Shown: piece after piece, positions 30,931-42,381 of the stretch | Layout of the letters: every line of letters begins with the position of its first letter | Numbering within the stretch: position 1 is the first letter of the stretch | The notes under the pieces: generated by a model | What the model was told of the DNA's origin: nothing | Seen by the model: only the letters and a program-made list of their open reading frames with translations | Databases searched by the model: none | Position numbers and translations under genes: made by a program | Assembly (NCBI GenBank): GCA_030015575.1 | Contig: CM057338.1 | Coordinates: forward strand, 130,039,546 to 130,103,545 | Direction of reading: 5' to 3' | DNA: 64,000 nucleotides | DNA from: Agapanthus africanus | Taxonomy: Eukaryota > Streptophyta > Magnoliopsida > Asparagales > Amaryllidaceae

Positions 30931-32273
30931 TGCACCGACAGAAATATCTCCAGAGTCGTCCGAAGAAAAGGAAGCGACTGAGCAAATGGCTCTACAAATA
31001 AAAGACCAGGAAAAGGCTGCGGATTGGAGAGAAGTCTTTATAGACTACTTCAAATCCCGTCGAACACCTGAAAATGCATCCTCAAGGCATCTGCTCATGA
31101 AACGAGCTCTATCTTTTGCCTTCGTCAATGACACTTTATATAAGAGATCATTTGATTCTCTGTGGCTAAGATGCCTGGGACCTGAAGAGGCAAAGAGAGT
31201 CGTCCAAGAAACTCATGACGGACTTTGCGGTTCTCACCAAGCCGGGCCGAAGATGAAGCTGAAGATCAAACGGATGGGTTATTATTGGCCCACGATGATC
31301 CAAGACTACCTCGAATACGCGAAGCAGTGCCATTCGTGCTAGATTCACGGGGACTTTATCCATCAGCATCCAAACCCACTACATCCAACAGTGGCTAGCT
31401 GGCCGTTCGAAACGTGGGGGACTGAAATAATCGGCCCCATCGAACCAGCATCGTCCAGAGGACATCGATTCATCTTGGCGACGACTGATTACTTCTCCAA
31501 ATGGGCAGAAGCAGTACCGCTAAGGGAAGTGAAGACGGAGAATATCCTCCATTTCTTTAAAACGCACGTCATTTATCGGTTTGGAACTCCACGACGGATT
31601 ATCTCCGATAACGAGCCAGCCTACAGAAGCCATAAGATCAGTCGCTTCGCACAACAACATAACATAGACTGGAGATACTCCTCAGTCTATAATCCCCGAG
31701 CTAATGGTTTAGCTGAGGCTTTTAACAAGAACTTGACGAAGATCGTGAAAAAGACGGTGTCTCGAAATAAGAAGGACTGGCATGAACGACTGCATGAAGC
31801 TCTCTGGGCATATCGAACTACGTTCAAAACGGCCACAAACACAACGCCGTATGCCTTGGTATTCGGCACGGAAGAGGTACTCCCTCTCGAGATAGAGTTA
31901 CCCTCTCTACGAGTGGCCGTTCACTACGAACTAACGGACGAAGAGAATGCTCACCTTCGGCTTGAGGAGCTAGATGCCCTTGATGAAATCCGGCTCATAG
32001 CGCAACAAAATCTGGAGGCTTATAAAGCAAAGATGACGCGCTCATAGGAAAGATTGACTAGGCCGAGGACATTTCGCCAAGGTGAACTCGTGCTAGTGGT
32101 CAAAAGACCTATGATCCCTAATCGCGCCAAGCGGGGGAAATTCGAGCCGAACTATGAAGGCTCGTATATCATAGACAAGGTCTACCAGAGTGGGGCCTAT
32201 CTCTCATGGACATGCATAGTGAAAGACCTTTCAGGCCAATAAATGGTCGCTTCCTAAAAAAGTACTACGTCTG
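30931..32273 (+). pseudogene. pol: E2 integrase
   Basis: Zinc-binding part: HDGLCGSHQAG and CHSC near 31220-31340. Catalytic core: the first acid is Glu in WGTEIIGP (31424) where E3 has Asp; the second is SDNEPAY (Asp, 31607); Glu in NGLAEAF is at 31715, giving the D-x35-E spacing. The C-terminal GPY-like text is KFEPNYEGSYIIDKV. Stops: TAG 31340, TAG 32045. A 1 bp loss near 32205 relative to E3 shifts the last 20 or so codons; the original stop would be about 32271. No chromodomain. The Asp to Glu change would by itself be expected to cripple activity. Confidence 0.92.
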
Positions 32274-32369
32274 ACGAGTCACGGCCTAGGTCAATGATAG
32301 ACAACGACGACTATGTCCGCTCGCTATCTTCCTAAGCCCAAACTCTATAAGTAATAGCCGGCCCCCATG

Positions 32370-32520
32370 GACCGAAACGTCCCTAAACTAAAGACGGACC
32401 GAAACGTTCTTAAACTAACAACGGACCGAAACGTCCTTAAACTAACAACGGACCACTACGTCCTAAAACTAGCTGTTGACCGAGATGTCAATAAACTACG
32501 GTGGATTGCAGCATCCTAAG
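32370..32520. repeat. GGAC-N6-GTCC array after E2 pol
   Basis: Units of 26-29 bp such as GGACCGAAACGTCCTTAAAC, same family as 5895-6035 (E1) and 57885-57945 (E3). It begins about 100 bp after the pol stop. CCCCCATGGACCG at 32363 is the 3' UTR text found fused to gag in E1. Confidence 0.85.
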
Positions 32521-32574
32521 ACTGACACAAAAAAAATAATAGAAAGAATAAAAAAAGAAAGAAAGAAAAAAAAA

Positions 32575-32690
32575 TGGTATGTCCATAAGCAAAATGGGCA
32601 CGGATGAAAACCCAAAAGGGCTCCGTGAGTAAAAACAGCAGGGTTACCGGCGAGTTTTGTGAAAACCCGAAAGGGCGCAATCTCGTTAAA
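32575..32690. repeat. Single copy of the 150 bp 3' UTR repeat unit, E2
   Basis: Inverse of the units duplicated in E1 (5551-5850) and E3 (57533-57835). Contains TGAAAACCCGAAAGGG and CTACCGGCGAGT-like text. An A-rich run precedes it. Confidence 0.75.
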
Positions 32691-32694
32691 AGAC

Positions 32695-32870
32695 ACTTGC
32701 AAGGTCCTCTCGACCCTGTGAGAAGAAACCGCCTGCGTGAGATCCTTACAACTCACAAGGGAGCAACACACTTAGAGATCCCCACGATTTCTAAGGAGAA
32801 ATTACACTTGCGAGATTCTCACGACTCGTAAAGAGAACTCTCTTATGAGACCCTCACGGCCCACAAGATT
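32695..32870. repeat. Hairpin array A3 in E2
   Basis: Units (inverse orientation to E1) include TGAGATCCTTACAACTCA, CTTAGAGATCCCCACGATTT and CTTATGAGACCCTCACGG..., with a constant ATCCTTACRACT or ATCCCCACGAT loop. Some arms carry mismatches. Confidence 0.8.
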
Positions 32871-32954
32871 CAAAAGTCTTAAGCTACAGGGATCTGAACC
32901 TGGTCTTAAGCAGCCACCACAACCTTCAATACTGCCCTACAAGCGGCTCAACAC

Positions 32955-32980
32955 TAACCCTTGTATACAATCCACGGGCG
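32955..32980. other. GTATAC motif, E2 3' UTR
   Basis: CCTTGTATACAATCCACGGG, the inverse of the E1 motif at 5258. Further copies are at 33660 and in the LTRs (22866, 38540). Confidence 0.55.
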
Positions 32981-33039
32981 CGAATAAACATTTTCCTAAC
33001 AGAGTCCCATCCGTGACTAGGGATATGTTCGCACGGTGA

Positions 33040-33220
33040 ACCCCCTTGTAAGCCCTCTTAACTTATAAGGAGAAAACACTCTTGTAAGATCCTTACGACT
33101 TATAAGAGATCATACACTTAGGAATCCTCACGATTCCTAAGGAGAAAACGCACCTACGAGATCCTCACGACTCGCAGGGAGAAATACCTTTATGAGACCC
33201 TTACGGCTCATGAAGTCAAA
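33040..33220. repeat. Hairpin array A2 in E2
   Basis: Units with arms CTTGTAAG/CTTATAAG, CTTAGGAAT/ATTCCTAAG and CCTACGAG/CTCGCAGG. Same order as E1 5020-5205 when inverted. Confidence 0.85.
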
Positions 33221-33394
33221 AGCCTTAGTCGACAGGATCCTAACCCTGCTCGCTAAGCCATCTTTGTTCGGCATCGACAGAGGCAAATGATGATTCACTC
33301 CTGGCAATATCCCAGTTGTAGCGGTGCTGATGCCGAAATCAGTGTCTAATTCCAGGCTTGCAGCAAAGAAGCCAGCAAGCCACACATGCATACG

Positions 33395-33625
33395 AAATAG
33401 CCGAAATGATGGGGCAACTTGCAACAAAATCAGCAAGTAAAAATGTATGCATGCAAAATAGCCGAAATGATTGGGCAACTCGCAATAAAAAGAAGCGAGT
33501 AAAAATAAAATAAATAGCCGAAATGATTGGGCACCGCGAAAAATAGCCGAAATGATTGGGCAATCGCGACCTTCGCGATATAAAAGCTGACATGATGGAG
33601 CATCGCGGAAAGAAATAAAGAAAAA
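33395..33625. repeat. Variable-stem array with constant CATTTCGGC block, E2
   Basis: The inverse constant block (AATAGCCGAAATGATTGGGC) occurs four times, separated by ACTTGC...GCAAGT and ACTCGC...GCGAGT dyads and an ATCGCGA...TCGCGAT dyad. Matches E1 4536-4790. Confidence 0.88.
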
Positions 33626-33904
33626 TGAAATTTATGCTCTACAGGTGATATTACATCAATCCCTGTATACAATCAAGGGACGCAAACAAAGAAAGAATCA
33701 CACCTTCCCTCCCCAGGCTCTATCAGAAAACAAAGCCAAATCTCGACGGTTCAGGGACATCCTAGAGATCATCAACAGCGTTCCTCTCCATTCCAGCATT
33801 CTTCAGACACTGCAATCAACCCTGGAGCTACGGCAAAACCCTTACTCCAAATCTCGATGGTTCCCAAACAACCTGGAGACCACTTCGATGTTCGTCTCAT
33901 TACA

Positions 33905-34585
33905 ACAGACGCTACGTCATCCAAATGACCCCGTCTCGGAAATACGTCATCCACATGACCCCTTCGCGGAAACACGTCATCCACATGACCCCGTCGCGGA
34001 AACACGTCATCCGCATGACCCCGTCTCGGAAACACGTCATCCGCATGACCCGTCTCGGAAACACGTCATCCGCATGACCCCGTCTCGGAAACACGTCATC
34101 CGCATGACCCCGTCTCGGAAACACGTCATCCGCATGACCCCGTCTCGGAAATACGTTACCCACATGACCCCGTCTCGGAAATACGTCATCCATATGACCC
34201 GTCTCGGAAATACGTCATCCACATGACCCTGTCCCGGAAATACGTTATCCACATGACCCCGTCTCGGAAATACGTCACCCACATGACCCCGTCTCGGAAA
34301 TACGTCACCCACATGAGCCCGTCTCAGAAATACGTCACCCACATGACCCCGTCTCGGAAATACATCATCCACATGACCCTGTCTCGGAAATACGTCATCC
34401 ACATGACCCCGTCCCGGAAATACGTCATCCACATGACCCCGTCTCTGAAATACGTCATCTACATGACCCCGTTTCGGAAATACATTATCCACATGACCCC
34501 GTCTCGGAAATACGTCATCCATATGACCCCGTCTCGGAAATACGTCATCTACATGACCCCGCCTCGGAGATACGTCACCCAATGA
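33905..34585. repeat. 30 bp minisatellite in E2 3' UTR, about 22 units
   Basis: Unit CGGAAATACGTCATCCACAT followed by GACCCCGTCT. Two units are 29 bp. Each unit holds a GTCAT/ATGAC dyad around a 4 nt centre and one TACGTCA site. Because 30 is divisible by 3, long frames open on both strands; they are not genes. The array is absent from E1 and E3. Confidence 0.95.
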
Positions 34586-34609
34586 CGTCGTGAAATGCGG
34601 ATAACGTCA

Positions 34610-34800
34610 ATCTCATTAAACACTTATGGGCCCTCTCGATTCGTAAGGAAGAAAACTCTCTTATAAGATCCCTATGACTTATAAGGGAAAACATACTTAG
34701 GAATCCTCACGATTCCCAAGGAGAAAATACACCTACGGGATCATCACGACTCGTAGGGAGAAAAGTCTTTATGAGACCCTCACGGCTCAGAAAGTTGAAA
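34610..34800. repeat. Hairpin array A1 in E2
   Basis: Arms CTTATAAG/CTTATAAG, CTTAGGAAT/ATTCCCAAG and CCTACGGGAT/ACTCGTAGG around constant loops; lies on the antisense-gene side of the minisatellite as in E1 and E3. Confidence 0.8.
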
Positions 34801-35111
34801 AGTATTAGGTAGCAGATCTGAACCTGCTTCCTAAGCCATCACTGCCCCTCGAAGAAGCCAAAACAAGATGCTCACTTTATCATCTATCGGCTATGCTTGC
34901 TAAGGTGACATGCCGATAACAAAAGAAAGAAGAAAGCAACAAGGAGAACATTTGATTCGCATTTGATTAAGCGTTCGAAGCATACCCGTTCATGCATGTG
35001 CAAAAGATTTAGTACATAAAATAAAACACGCTGAAATAAGGAATTTGCCATTCATACTTCGAAAAGTTCTTGCAATCATAAAAGCAGTAAACGAAAACAT
35101 CATCAAAATGA
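34801..35111. other. E2 sequence between array A1 and antisense gene
   Basis: No coding sequence recognised. Corresponds to the region after the aORF stop in E1 (2320-2530) in inverse orientation; probable 3' UTR of the antisense transcript. Confidence 0.45.
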
Positions 35112-35604
35112 TTACAATGGTAAAACCTCAAATCCAGGGTATGGATTGAGGAATTCGAAAGTAAGGACGTCTAGAATCTTTCTTGCCTTTCTGACCATTC
35201 TCGTGTGCATCCTCTCGCGCTCACGAGTGTCGAGATCCTTGCCAATATCCCCCTCCCTTTGATAAGAAGTGATTATCGTCGTCAGTTGGAAAGTTTGATG
35301 CAGAATATTAATGAGGTTATCTCGCCGCTTCTTCGATATCAGCCGAATGCACCTTGTCTTCGGCATCATCCAGCGCATTAAGCGGCATGGCCTCGTGAAA
35401 CCCAGGGAGTGCTCTCCAAATTGCTCCCACTACGATTTTCAAGAGAGCGGAACGGCGAGGAAGCAGCCAACCGACGCGTGCATGCAGACGATCCATAATC
35501 TTCGCACATTGGGTATCCGTAAACTCTTGGTTTTAGCAACGGCCCTGTACGCGAATATCCTCATAAGAGATGAACTCATTCAGAATATATAAATGAACAT
35601 CCAT
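35112..35604 (-). pseudogene. Antisense additional ORF (aORF) of E2
   Basis: From ATG 35604 to TAA 35112 on the minus strand; starts MDVHLYILNEFISYEDIRVQ and ends LTFEFLNPYPGFEVLPL. It aligns with the E1 aORF. Broken by a TAA near 35545 (Gln in E1) and a 14 bp loss near 35355 relative to E1, which shifts the frame before ISKKRRDN. Preceded by a probable acceptor (TTTCTTTTCAG, 35611). The domain is not recognised. Conservation of the frame between E1 and E2 indicates past protein coding. Confidence 0.75.
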
Positions 35605-35609
35605 AGTAC

Positions 35610-36220
35610 CTGAAAAGAAACATCATTAAAAGATTAGTAATGAGGAAAAATAGGCAAAGGGGTTTAAAGGACTCTTGATATCCCCATAGAGAAAACAAAT
35701 TCTATTTATGATACCTGACAAATTTGAATTTGCGAGAGATTCTAAAAGAAGGGAATCTCATTTAATAAACGACCCCTCGGGTCAAGGAGTTAAACTCCTC
35801 GAGAGCAATGCTCTGCAGACAAGAATGACACCTGTCAAAGTCAATTATGAAAGGAATTTAAAGAGATTCCCCGAGAATGCTAAGAGCCTGGCTGTATAAT
35901 GATGATGGAAAAACCCATCAGAAAAGAATTAATTGAAATTAATTTTTATGAATTAAAAAATTCTGGGATCTTCAAGATCTATGAACAAACTCTTAAGAGT
36001 TTTTCATCAAAGATTAATAAATCAACATGATTCAAAAGAGTAAAGTTCTGTTCATGGGCTATGAAACCCCAAGAAAAGATCTCTTTAGATCTATGAGTTC
36101 AGGAGAGCAAAGCTCTGTTAATAAAACCCTAAATGGGTTTTCTTTAGATCAAAGATCTATGAAGAGCAAGGCTCTGATTAATGGGTGAAACCCTAATTTA
36201 TTAAAAGTTTTAAACTTTAC
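35610..36220 (-). other. Probable 5' UTR intron of the E2 antisense gene
   Basis: A donor CTTAG/GTAAAG at 36220 and acceptor TTTTCAG/GTAC at 35610, 5 nt before the ATG, mirror the E1 gene (1303-1807). The sequence holds several GAGC...GCTC palindromes. Confidence 0.5.
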
Positions 36221-36334
36221 CTAAGTTTTGACAGAGTTCTGACTCTTAAAAAGTTCTTAAACAAAAGAGTAATGCTCTGAAGAAGAGATAATTCTCAAGA
36301 AGAAGATAAAAATCATCTAAGAGACCAAAGGTCC

Positions 36335-36430
36335 TATTTATAGGCATTGAAACGCATCTTCAATTTCTGAGTTGATCCAAGAGCGCAGAAACTGCCACCG
36401 CTGCACTCACGTGTAGTCCACGTGAGCGCA
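36335..36430 (-). promoter_or_regulatory. Antisense promoter of E2: TATA and paired G-boxes
   Basis: TATAAATA at 36342-36335 (minus). Upstream, CTCACGTG and CACGTGAG (36407-36427) form a dyad with two CACGTG G-boxes separated by 5 bp, directly inside the polypurine tract. Confidence 0.6.
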
Positions 36431-36444
36431 ACGGTGGGGGAATT
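36430..36444 (+). other. E2 polypurine tract
   Basis: AACGGTGGGGGAATT abuts the 3' LTR start TGTTTCTCCC. Confidence 0.85.
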
Positions 36445-38882
36445 TGTTTCTCCCAATCAAAGAAAAGCTCTGTTTTGAAATTCAAAATTCAAAAATTGAA
36501 GCAACGCTTCAGATCCAGCGCTAACCGCGCTGCGCGCCACGTGTCAAACACGGATGCGCCAGCGCCAGGTGCGTTGCGCCCTAGGCAGCGCATCATGAGT
36601 GCGCTAGCACTGGGCGTGCTGCGCGCCACGTGTCAAACACAAGTACGCTAGCGCAGGCTGCGCTGCGCTCTGAGCAGCGCACCATATGTCAAACGTAGAT
36701 GCGCTAGTGCAAAGTGCGCTGCACTCTGAGCAGCGCACCACGTGCAAAGCACGGGTGCACCGGCGCTGGAATTATAAAATTCCCCACCGTTAGATCAAAA
36801 GATCTAATAATAATGATAAATCGTTAATTAATCAGAATTAAAATTCTGTTATGGAAAGATTTTGCAATCTTGTTAAAAACAAGAAGATTGCCTTCTGTAA
36901 AACAGAAGCCCTAGGATCAAAGATCCAACGGTGGGAAACATCCCCAAATCAATCAAAGAAATATCTTTTTAACTGATTTAACAAATCAACTTGCCCTATA
37001 TAAAGGCCCCAAGACTTCAAGTCTGATATAGAAAAAAACGAAAGAAGAGCAAGCTCTTGAAAGAAGATTATTTCTTCATGGTAAAGATCGTGAATGATGA
37101 ACACAGAGATGAAATTATCTCTTAAAAAAAAGAATTATTTTCTTAAAATATAATAGATCTACAAAGACCAAGGTCTTTCATAAAAAAGATCAAAAGATCT
37201 CATCACATAATAAAAGAAGAACATATTCTTCACACAGATCATTGATCTATAAAGGCAAGCCTTTCCAAAATAAGAACTGTTGTTCTTGAATCTTGAGACA
37301 AAGTCTCTTTTAAAAGAACATAAATTTGTTCCCAGATCATAAAAATTGATCAAATGCGCTTTGCGCTATTGAAATGCGCCTTGCGCTCTTGAAAAGCGCT
37401 TCTGCGCTCTCTGGACCGGCGCTCTGCGCCAAAATGCGTCACGTGTCAACCACGTATGCAACTTGTGCTTTGCGCTTCTGAAATAGCGCACTGCGCTCAT
37501 GGGCTGGCGCTCAGTGCCAAGCGCGCCACGTGTCACTCATGGGTGACCACTAAATTGATAGCGTAATGCGCTCATAAATTAGCGCTCAGCGCTCATAAAC
37601 TGGCGCATAGCGCAGAAAATGACACGTGTCCCTTACATGCACGCAACGTGGCAGAAGCGCACTGCACTTTTGATCGGCGCAAAGCGCCTAGCACACCATA
37701 GGTTGCGCTGACAGAACATAAATTGTTCTGATGAATGCTCTGCATTCAATACAAGACAATAAAAGTGTCAAGTTCTAATGCTCAGCAATATTAAAAGGGT
37801 CAAGCCCAAATAAAGGCTCAATAGCCAGAATAAACAAAATGTTTATTGGACTTAGCCCAATATTGGTCATAAGTCCTCAATTTATATTTAATTGAGCCCG
37901 TCTGCTCATGAATATTTAACAGATCTTAGTTCCAAATCGGACCATAGATCTTTCAACCAATTCACACCGGTTCGAGAGTACATCTCTTTACTCCTCTGAT
38001 ATCTGTCGTTGTAATCCTTCAACGTCTTCAGAGAGGTGACGGGTCCCGACAACCACACATTTCACGGACTATGGGGTCCTTAAACTCATGGACTATGAGG
38101 TCCTTAAACTTTATAGACTATGACGTCTTTAAACTACGGACTGTGAGGTCCTTAAACTCATGGACTACGATATCCCTAACCTCGGACTGTGGGGTCCCTT
38201 TAAAACCATGGACTACGATGTCCTTAACCTTGACTGTGAGGTCGTTAAACTCACGGAAGACGTTATCCTTAACCTGGATCACCATGTCCTTAAACTGGTA
38301 ATCGACAGCAATGTCCCTAAACTAACAATAGAGCCCAAATGCTCTTTTGTTGGATCTAAATGATCCCGTTAAGTTGATCTTAGTCTAAAATTAGACTAAC
38401 GTATCCTTAACTAACGTTTAAGTTGATATTAGTCTCAAATGAGGCTAACGTATCTTTAAACACAACCCCCAAACCCAATCTAAGAAGATACGGATTTGGA
38501 CTAATCCACGCCCTACGGGCGACAACATAAATTAGTCTCCGTATACAATCCACGGGCAACCACAAACAAAACAAACACGCACGACACGAAGTGACCATCT
38601 AGAGAAGGAGAAAGTGGTTACCGCGATGCGGTAGCGTAATCAACTGCAGGGGCTTGCGCCTGCAGGGAAGAGCGTCCCCACAATCAAAAATACCCCTCGA
38701 ATGAGGGGGAATCTGACGAAGTCTGCTACAACGGCCGCATCCGTTTAAACCTTTGATACACGGTGCCATAAATCAACTTGGCATTTTCGGAGAGGTGGAC
38801 GGATAGCACCAATTAGCATCTGCCCCGAAATTCAGGCGAGACGTCCGCCGCGCGTCTCGTCCGCGTCTTTCGGCAGGGAACA
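36445..38882 (+). repeat. E2 3' LTR, complete
   Basis: 2438 bp, TGTTTCTCCC...GGGAACA, followed by GTCCT. TATATAAA at 36997-37004. Aligns with the 5' LTR along its length with scattered substitutions and short indels, for example a short loss near 37040 relative to 21336-21358. Carries the same palindromes, GCGC/CACGTG region and GGAC/GTCC array. Confidence 0.95.
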
Positions 38883-38887
38883 GTCCT
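38883..38887. other. Target duplication of E2, right copy
   Basis: GTCCT, identical to 20724-20728. Confidence 0.95.
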
Positions 38888-40910
38888 CCTTTGAAATGAC
38901 GTCGGTTAGTGGAGTTAACCGACTTTTAAATTTTATTCTCTTTAAAATAACAATTTTTTTAGGAAACAATTATCCAAATTATTATCCCTTTCTTATTAAA
39001 TATTAACTAAAATTTAGAAACCAATTTCACTATAAAACTCCATGTAAAACTATGTTTATTGCACTTTTATAGTTTAATACCACAACTTACATTCGACATA
39101 TTTTATCATGTTTACTTGTATTGCCTTAAGAAAAATCTCATGAGGTAATGACCCATCTCATCACAATACACATCTTGACATGGCACGATGGCTTGAAAAC
39201 AATATTTTGTGGGACAAATACAATTTTACATTAAAATACCATAAACTATTAAAAACCGTATTTCTTTAAATTGTTTTAATTAAATTCCTTACGATACAAC
39301 CCACTCTTGGGGAATCCGATTAGGTTGGTGCGGGTTATCGCACATCCATCGGACTAGTAGGGCGAGATGCAGTCATCCTCACGGAGCATACAATCTCGAT
39401 GGAATTTTTAATACAATTTGTAAGAAAACGTGAATTTCTATTAAATAAATAAAAATTTATTTTTAATAATTACATATAATATTATCAAACCATCTATTTT
39501 AAATATATTTAATAAATTCTATGTTTTCTAAACAAAGGAACCCCAAATTTCATGAATATACCATCACAAATCCATACAATTCCAATTTACACTAAAATAC
39601 CATATACTATTCAATCTAGATTTATAATCATTAGAATACTTCACTTTTAAAAATTACATCCATGAAAACCCTAAATACGATAAATAAATGCTTGAGGTTT
39701 ATTTTGAAAGTTTATCAAAACTATTTTTCATAAAACCCCCTCAAGTTTATTAATTCTAATAAAGACCCTAATAAATATAGGTTTAAGCGGGACCAATTCT
39801 CTTGAGCCTCAAGGAGCCGGAGAAAGTGGATGCTTACCTATTTAAGGTAGGAAACTAAAAAGGGGTTATCAATGGTAATTGACTTGGAAAAGTCACAAAT
39901 CATGCCGTCCATGTGCAACAGTTACCGATAATTCTAAAACCTAATTTAGGAATCAAATTCTGTTTAAAGCGTCTGATTCAATCTGAGCCTCAGTCAAATC
40001 TGAAAACAATCCATACTTGAAAACAATTCAAATATATCTCCAATTCAACATAAATCCTTATATACTGGAAATTGAAACATGAATACCAGAATACTATACA
40101 ATATCAACATGACTTGAACTGACCGAACCATGGATATACATTGACTTGATTACATGACTATCCGTTTACATCCTTATCTGTTTACATGAACAATTGATAT
40201 TATGGTTTTGGCAAGTCTTTCAGTTATAAACAATACAATAAACATTACGGGGTTTTAAAGGGGTAGATTAGTACGGAATGTGTTAAAAGTGTCACGATAA
40301 TAGTCACTTTAATACACCTAATCTGAATATCTGTTGCCGTTGCCCCATGGCTTGATGGGTCCTTGTGCTCCGTATACCATAGTCTACGGAATAGTTGGAC
40401 TTCTCTCGTATACACTGTCATATTCTGTACCAAACTACAAACAACTGCGTTAACATAACAATCATACATTATACCAGTATATTCTCTTATCTGTCCATTC
40501 TATTTCTATCTCTCTTTGGGACTTACCGAGCGATTGTTCGTTGACGACATTCATTTTCTATTCTTTCTTTAGAATGTTGTCAGGAGGACCCGACTCTCTG
40601 AAGATCGAGCCTAACTCAGAAGACTTAGAGCAGTTCATCGAGGACCCAGAGCTCTAGTCAGTTGTATATACTTTTACTTTCATTTCATGCCATTGTTTAA
40701 GCATTGTTTTCCATATTGTATTTACTTTTCAGTTGTATTGTAAAGAATGTTTAATAAATAAAAAAGTTGTTGTTCATTTACATCTCATGCCTTTCTTGTG
40801 TACATTTATATTATATTGCTTATTTACGCTTAACGTGTTTACTTTTGAGTAAATACGTCGCGGGCCTAGTCACGTCTCCTTATCCGTACACCGGGAAGCG
40901 GGGTGTGACA
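38888..40910 (+). repeat. E5 solo LTR, right part
   Basis: Continues the LTR interrupted at 20728. Shares blocks with the inverted E4 LTR (GGACTTACCGAGCG at 40529, TGAGGTAATGACC near 39142). Ends GGGGTGTGACA at 40910, followed by GTGGT. The whole LTR, with E2 left out, is about 2.8 kb. No gene in it. Confidence 0.88.
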
Positions 40911-40915
40911 GTGGT

Positions 40916-41972
40916 ATAGCAGGATCAATGCATATTTTAAAGAAAACAATTTTATCTAATGTCCTAATGAGCATGCTTTATACATTAAAAAAATTCAAAA
41001 TGGAGATTTTTTAGTTATTTGCTTTAATGTGGATGATCTCATATTTACAGGAAATAATCCTCTCTTGTTCAAGAAGTTCAAAGACCCCATGATTCGAGAA
41101 TTTGAAATGACAAATATTTGGCTCATATCTTATTACCTCGGCATTGAGGTTAAACAAGATAAATATGGGATTTTTATCTCTCAAGAAGGTTATGCAAAGT
41201 CTATGTATTAAAAAAAATTCAACATAGAGGAATGCAATCCGGCATGCACATCCATAGAATGCAGCATCAAGTTATCAAAATACGATGGCATAACCAAAAT
41301 CGATCCCACTTACTTCAAAAGCTTGGTTGGGAGTCAACGATATTTAACATGTACAAGGCCCGATATTCTTTATGGAGTTGAGTTTGTTAGTTGATACATA
41401 GAGGAGCCCAATTCTTCTCATTTGTTGGCGTCAAAGAGGATTCTCCGGATTCTCCGGTATATTAAAGGTATAATAATTGATGGCTTGTTTTATTCAAGTT
41501 CTAACAATTTTGAGTTTTTTGCATACACCGATAGTGATTGGACCGGAAATATAGATGATCGAAAGAGTACAACCGGTTACATATTTTTCATGAAAAAACT
41601 GCATTTACATGGTCTTCTAAAAAGCAACCTATTATTACTCTTTCCACGTCTGAAGCCGAATACGTTGCCGTATCGACTGGAGTTTGTCGTGTTATTTGTC
41701 TAAAAAGCTTGCTCAAAAATCTCCGATTTGTCCAAGATGAACCAACAAAGATCTATGTGGACAACAAATCCGCCATTGCACTCACCAAAAATCCAGCGTA
41801 CCACGAAAGGAGCAAGCATATTGACACTCGCTATCATTTCATCCACGAGCGTGTCAAGAACAAGGAGGTCGAGCTTGAGTTTGTTAAGTCTCTGCTGATA
41901 TATTCACAAAGCCATTGAAGTTTGATACATTCTCTTCGTCGCGGAACGAGTTTCATATGACAAATCAAGTTT
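40916..41972 (+). pseudogene. E6 Copia polyprotein, second part (RT end and RNase H)
   Basis: Continues RT with CFNVDDLIFTG (catalytic VDD, near 41020; Tyr replaced by Asn), then YYLGIEVKQ, RNase H with YTDSDWTG (41530), and KIYVDNKSAIALTKNPAYHE with RSKHIDTRYHFI. Stops near 40960, 41210 and 41392; a frameshift near 41595 and another near 41890. Clearly a dead copy, continuous in homology with 17987-19928. Confidence 0.9.
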
Positions 41973-41981
41973 AAGGGGGAA
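41971..41981 (+). other. E6 polypurine tract
   Basis: TTAAGGGGGAA abuts the LTR start TGTTGAAATT. Confidence 0.75.
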
Positions 41982-42269
41982 TGTTGAAATTAACTTGATT
42001 TGTATTTGGGGATATGAAGGGTCATGAGTTATTTTGTTCATGGATGAGTTATTGATATAATATTGTGTGGTAGTAATTAAAAACATGAAGAGCCATATGT
42101 TATAGAAATAATTAATGTGTAGGTTATGAGTTACGAAGTAACAAGGGCTTATTACTTGTGATAATAAATGGTGTAGGATATGAGTTGTGCCAGTATGAAG
42201 AGTCGTGTAATTCCTATATATGTGTGTGGTCGTTTGGGTTATGATCTGTGCCAAAAAAATTAAATCAAT

Positions 42270-42327
<58 letters not shown>

Positions 42328-42381
42328 TCTATTTTATATCCTCTTCCAATTTCCTTCTCAAAGTATTATATTTTGAGAACA
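41982..42381 (+). repeat. E6 Copia 3' LTR
   Basis: 400 bp, TGTTGAAATT...TTTGAGAACA, with matching TGTT/AACA ends. Contains an (AT)n run at about 42273-42324. Target duplication cannot be checked because the 5' LTR is outside the window. Confidence 0.85.

Larger units (their letters stand above)
20729..38882 (+). mobile_element. E2: Tat-lineage Ty3/gypsy element, full span with broken gag-pol
   Basis: An 18.15 kb element with perfect GTCCT target duplication inserted in solo LTR E5. Order: 5' LTR, gag, protease, RT, Ty3 RNase H, archaeal-type RNase H, integrase, a long 3' UTR with hairpin arrays and a 30 bp minisatellite, antisense gene, PPT, 3' LTR. The archaeal-type RNase H and lack of a chromodomain place it in Tat. 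A deletion removed the 5' LTR tail, PBS and gag start, and at least eight stops break the frame, so it is not autonomous. Confidence 0.95.

Noticed and set aside
33905-34585. Regular 30 bp repeats that could suggest a CRISPR array, and long frames on both strands
   Set aside because: Units are contiguous with no unique spacers, and the setting is a plant retrotransposon 3' UTR. The open frames result from a unit length divisible by three.
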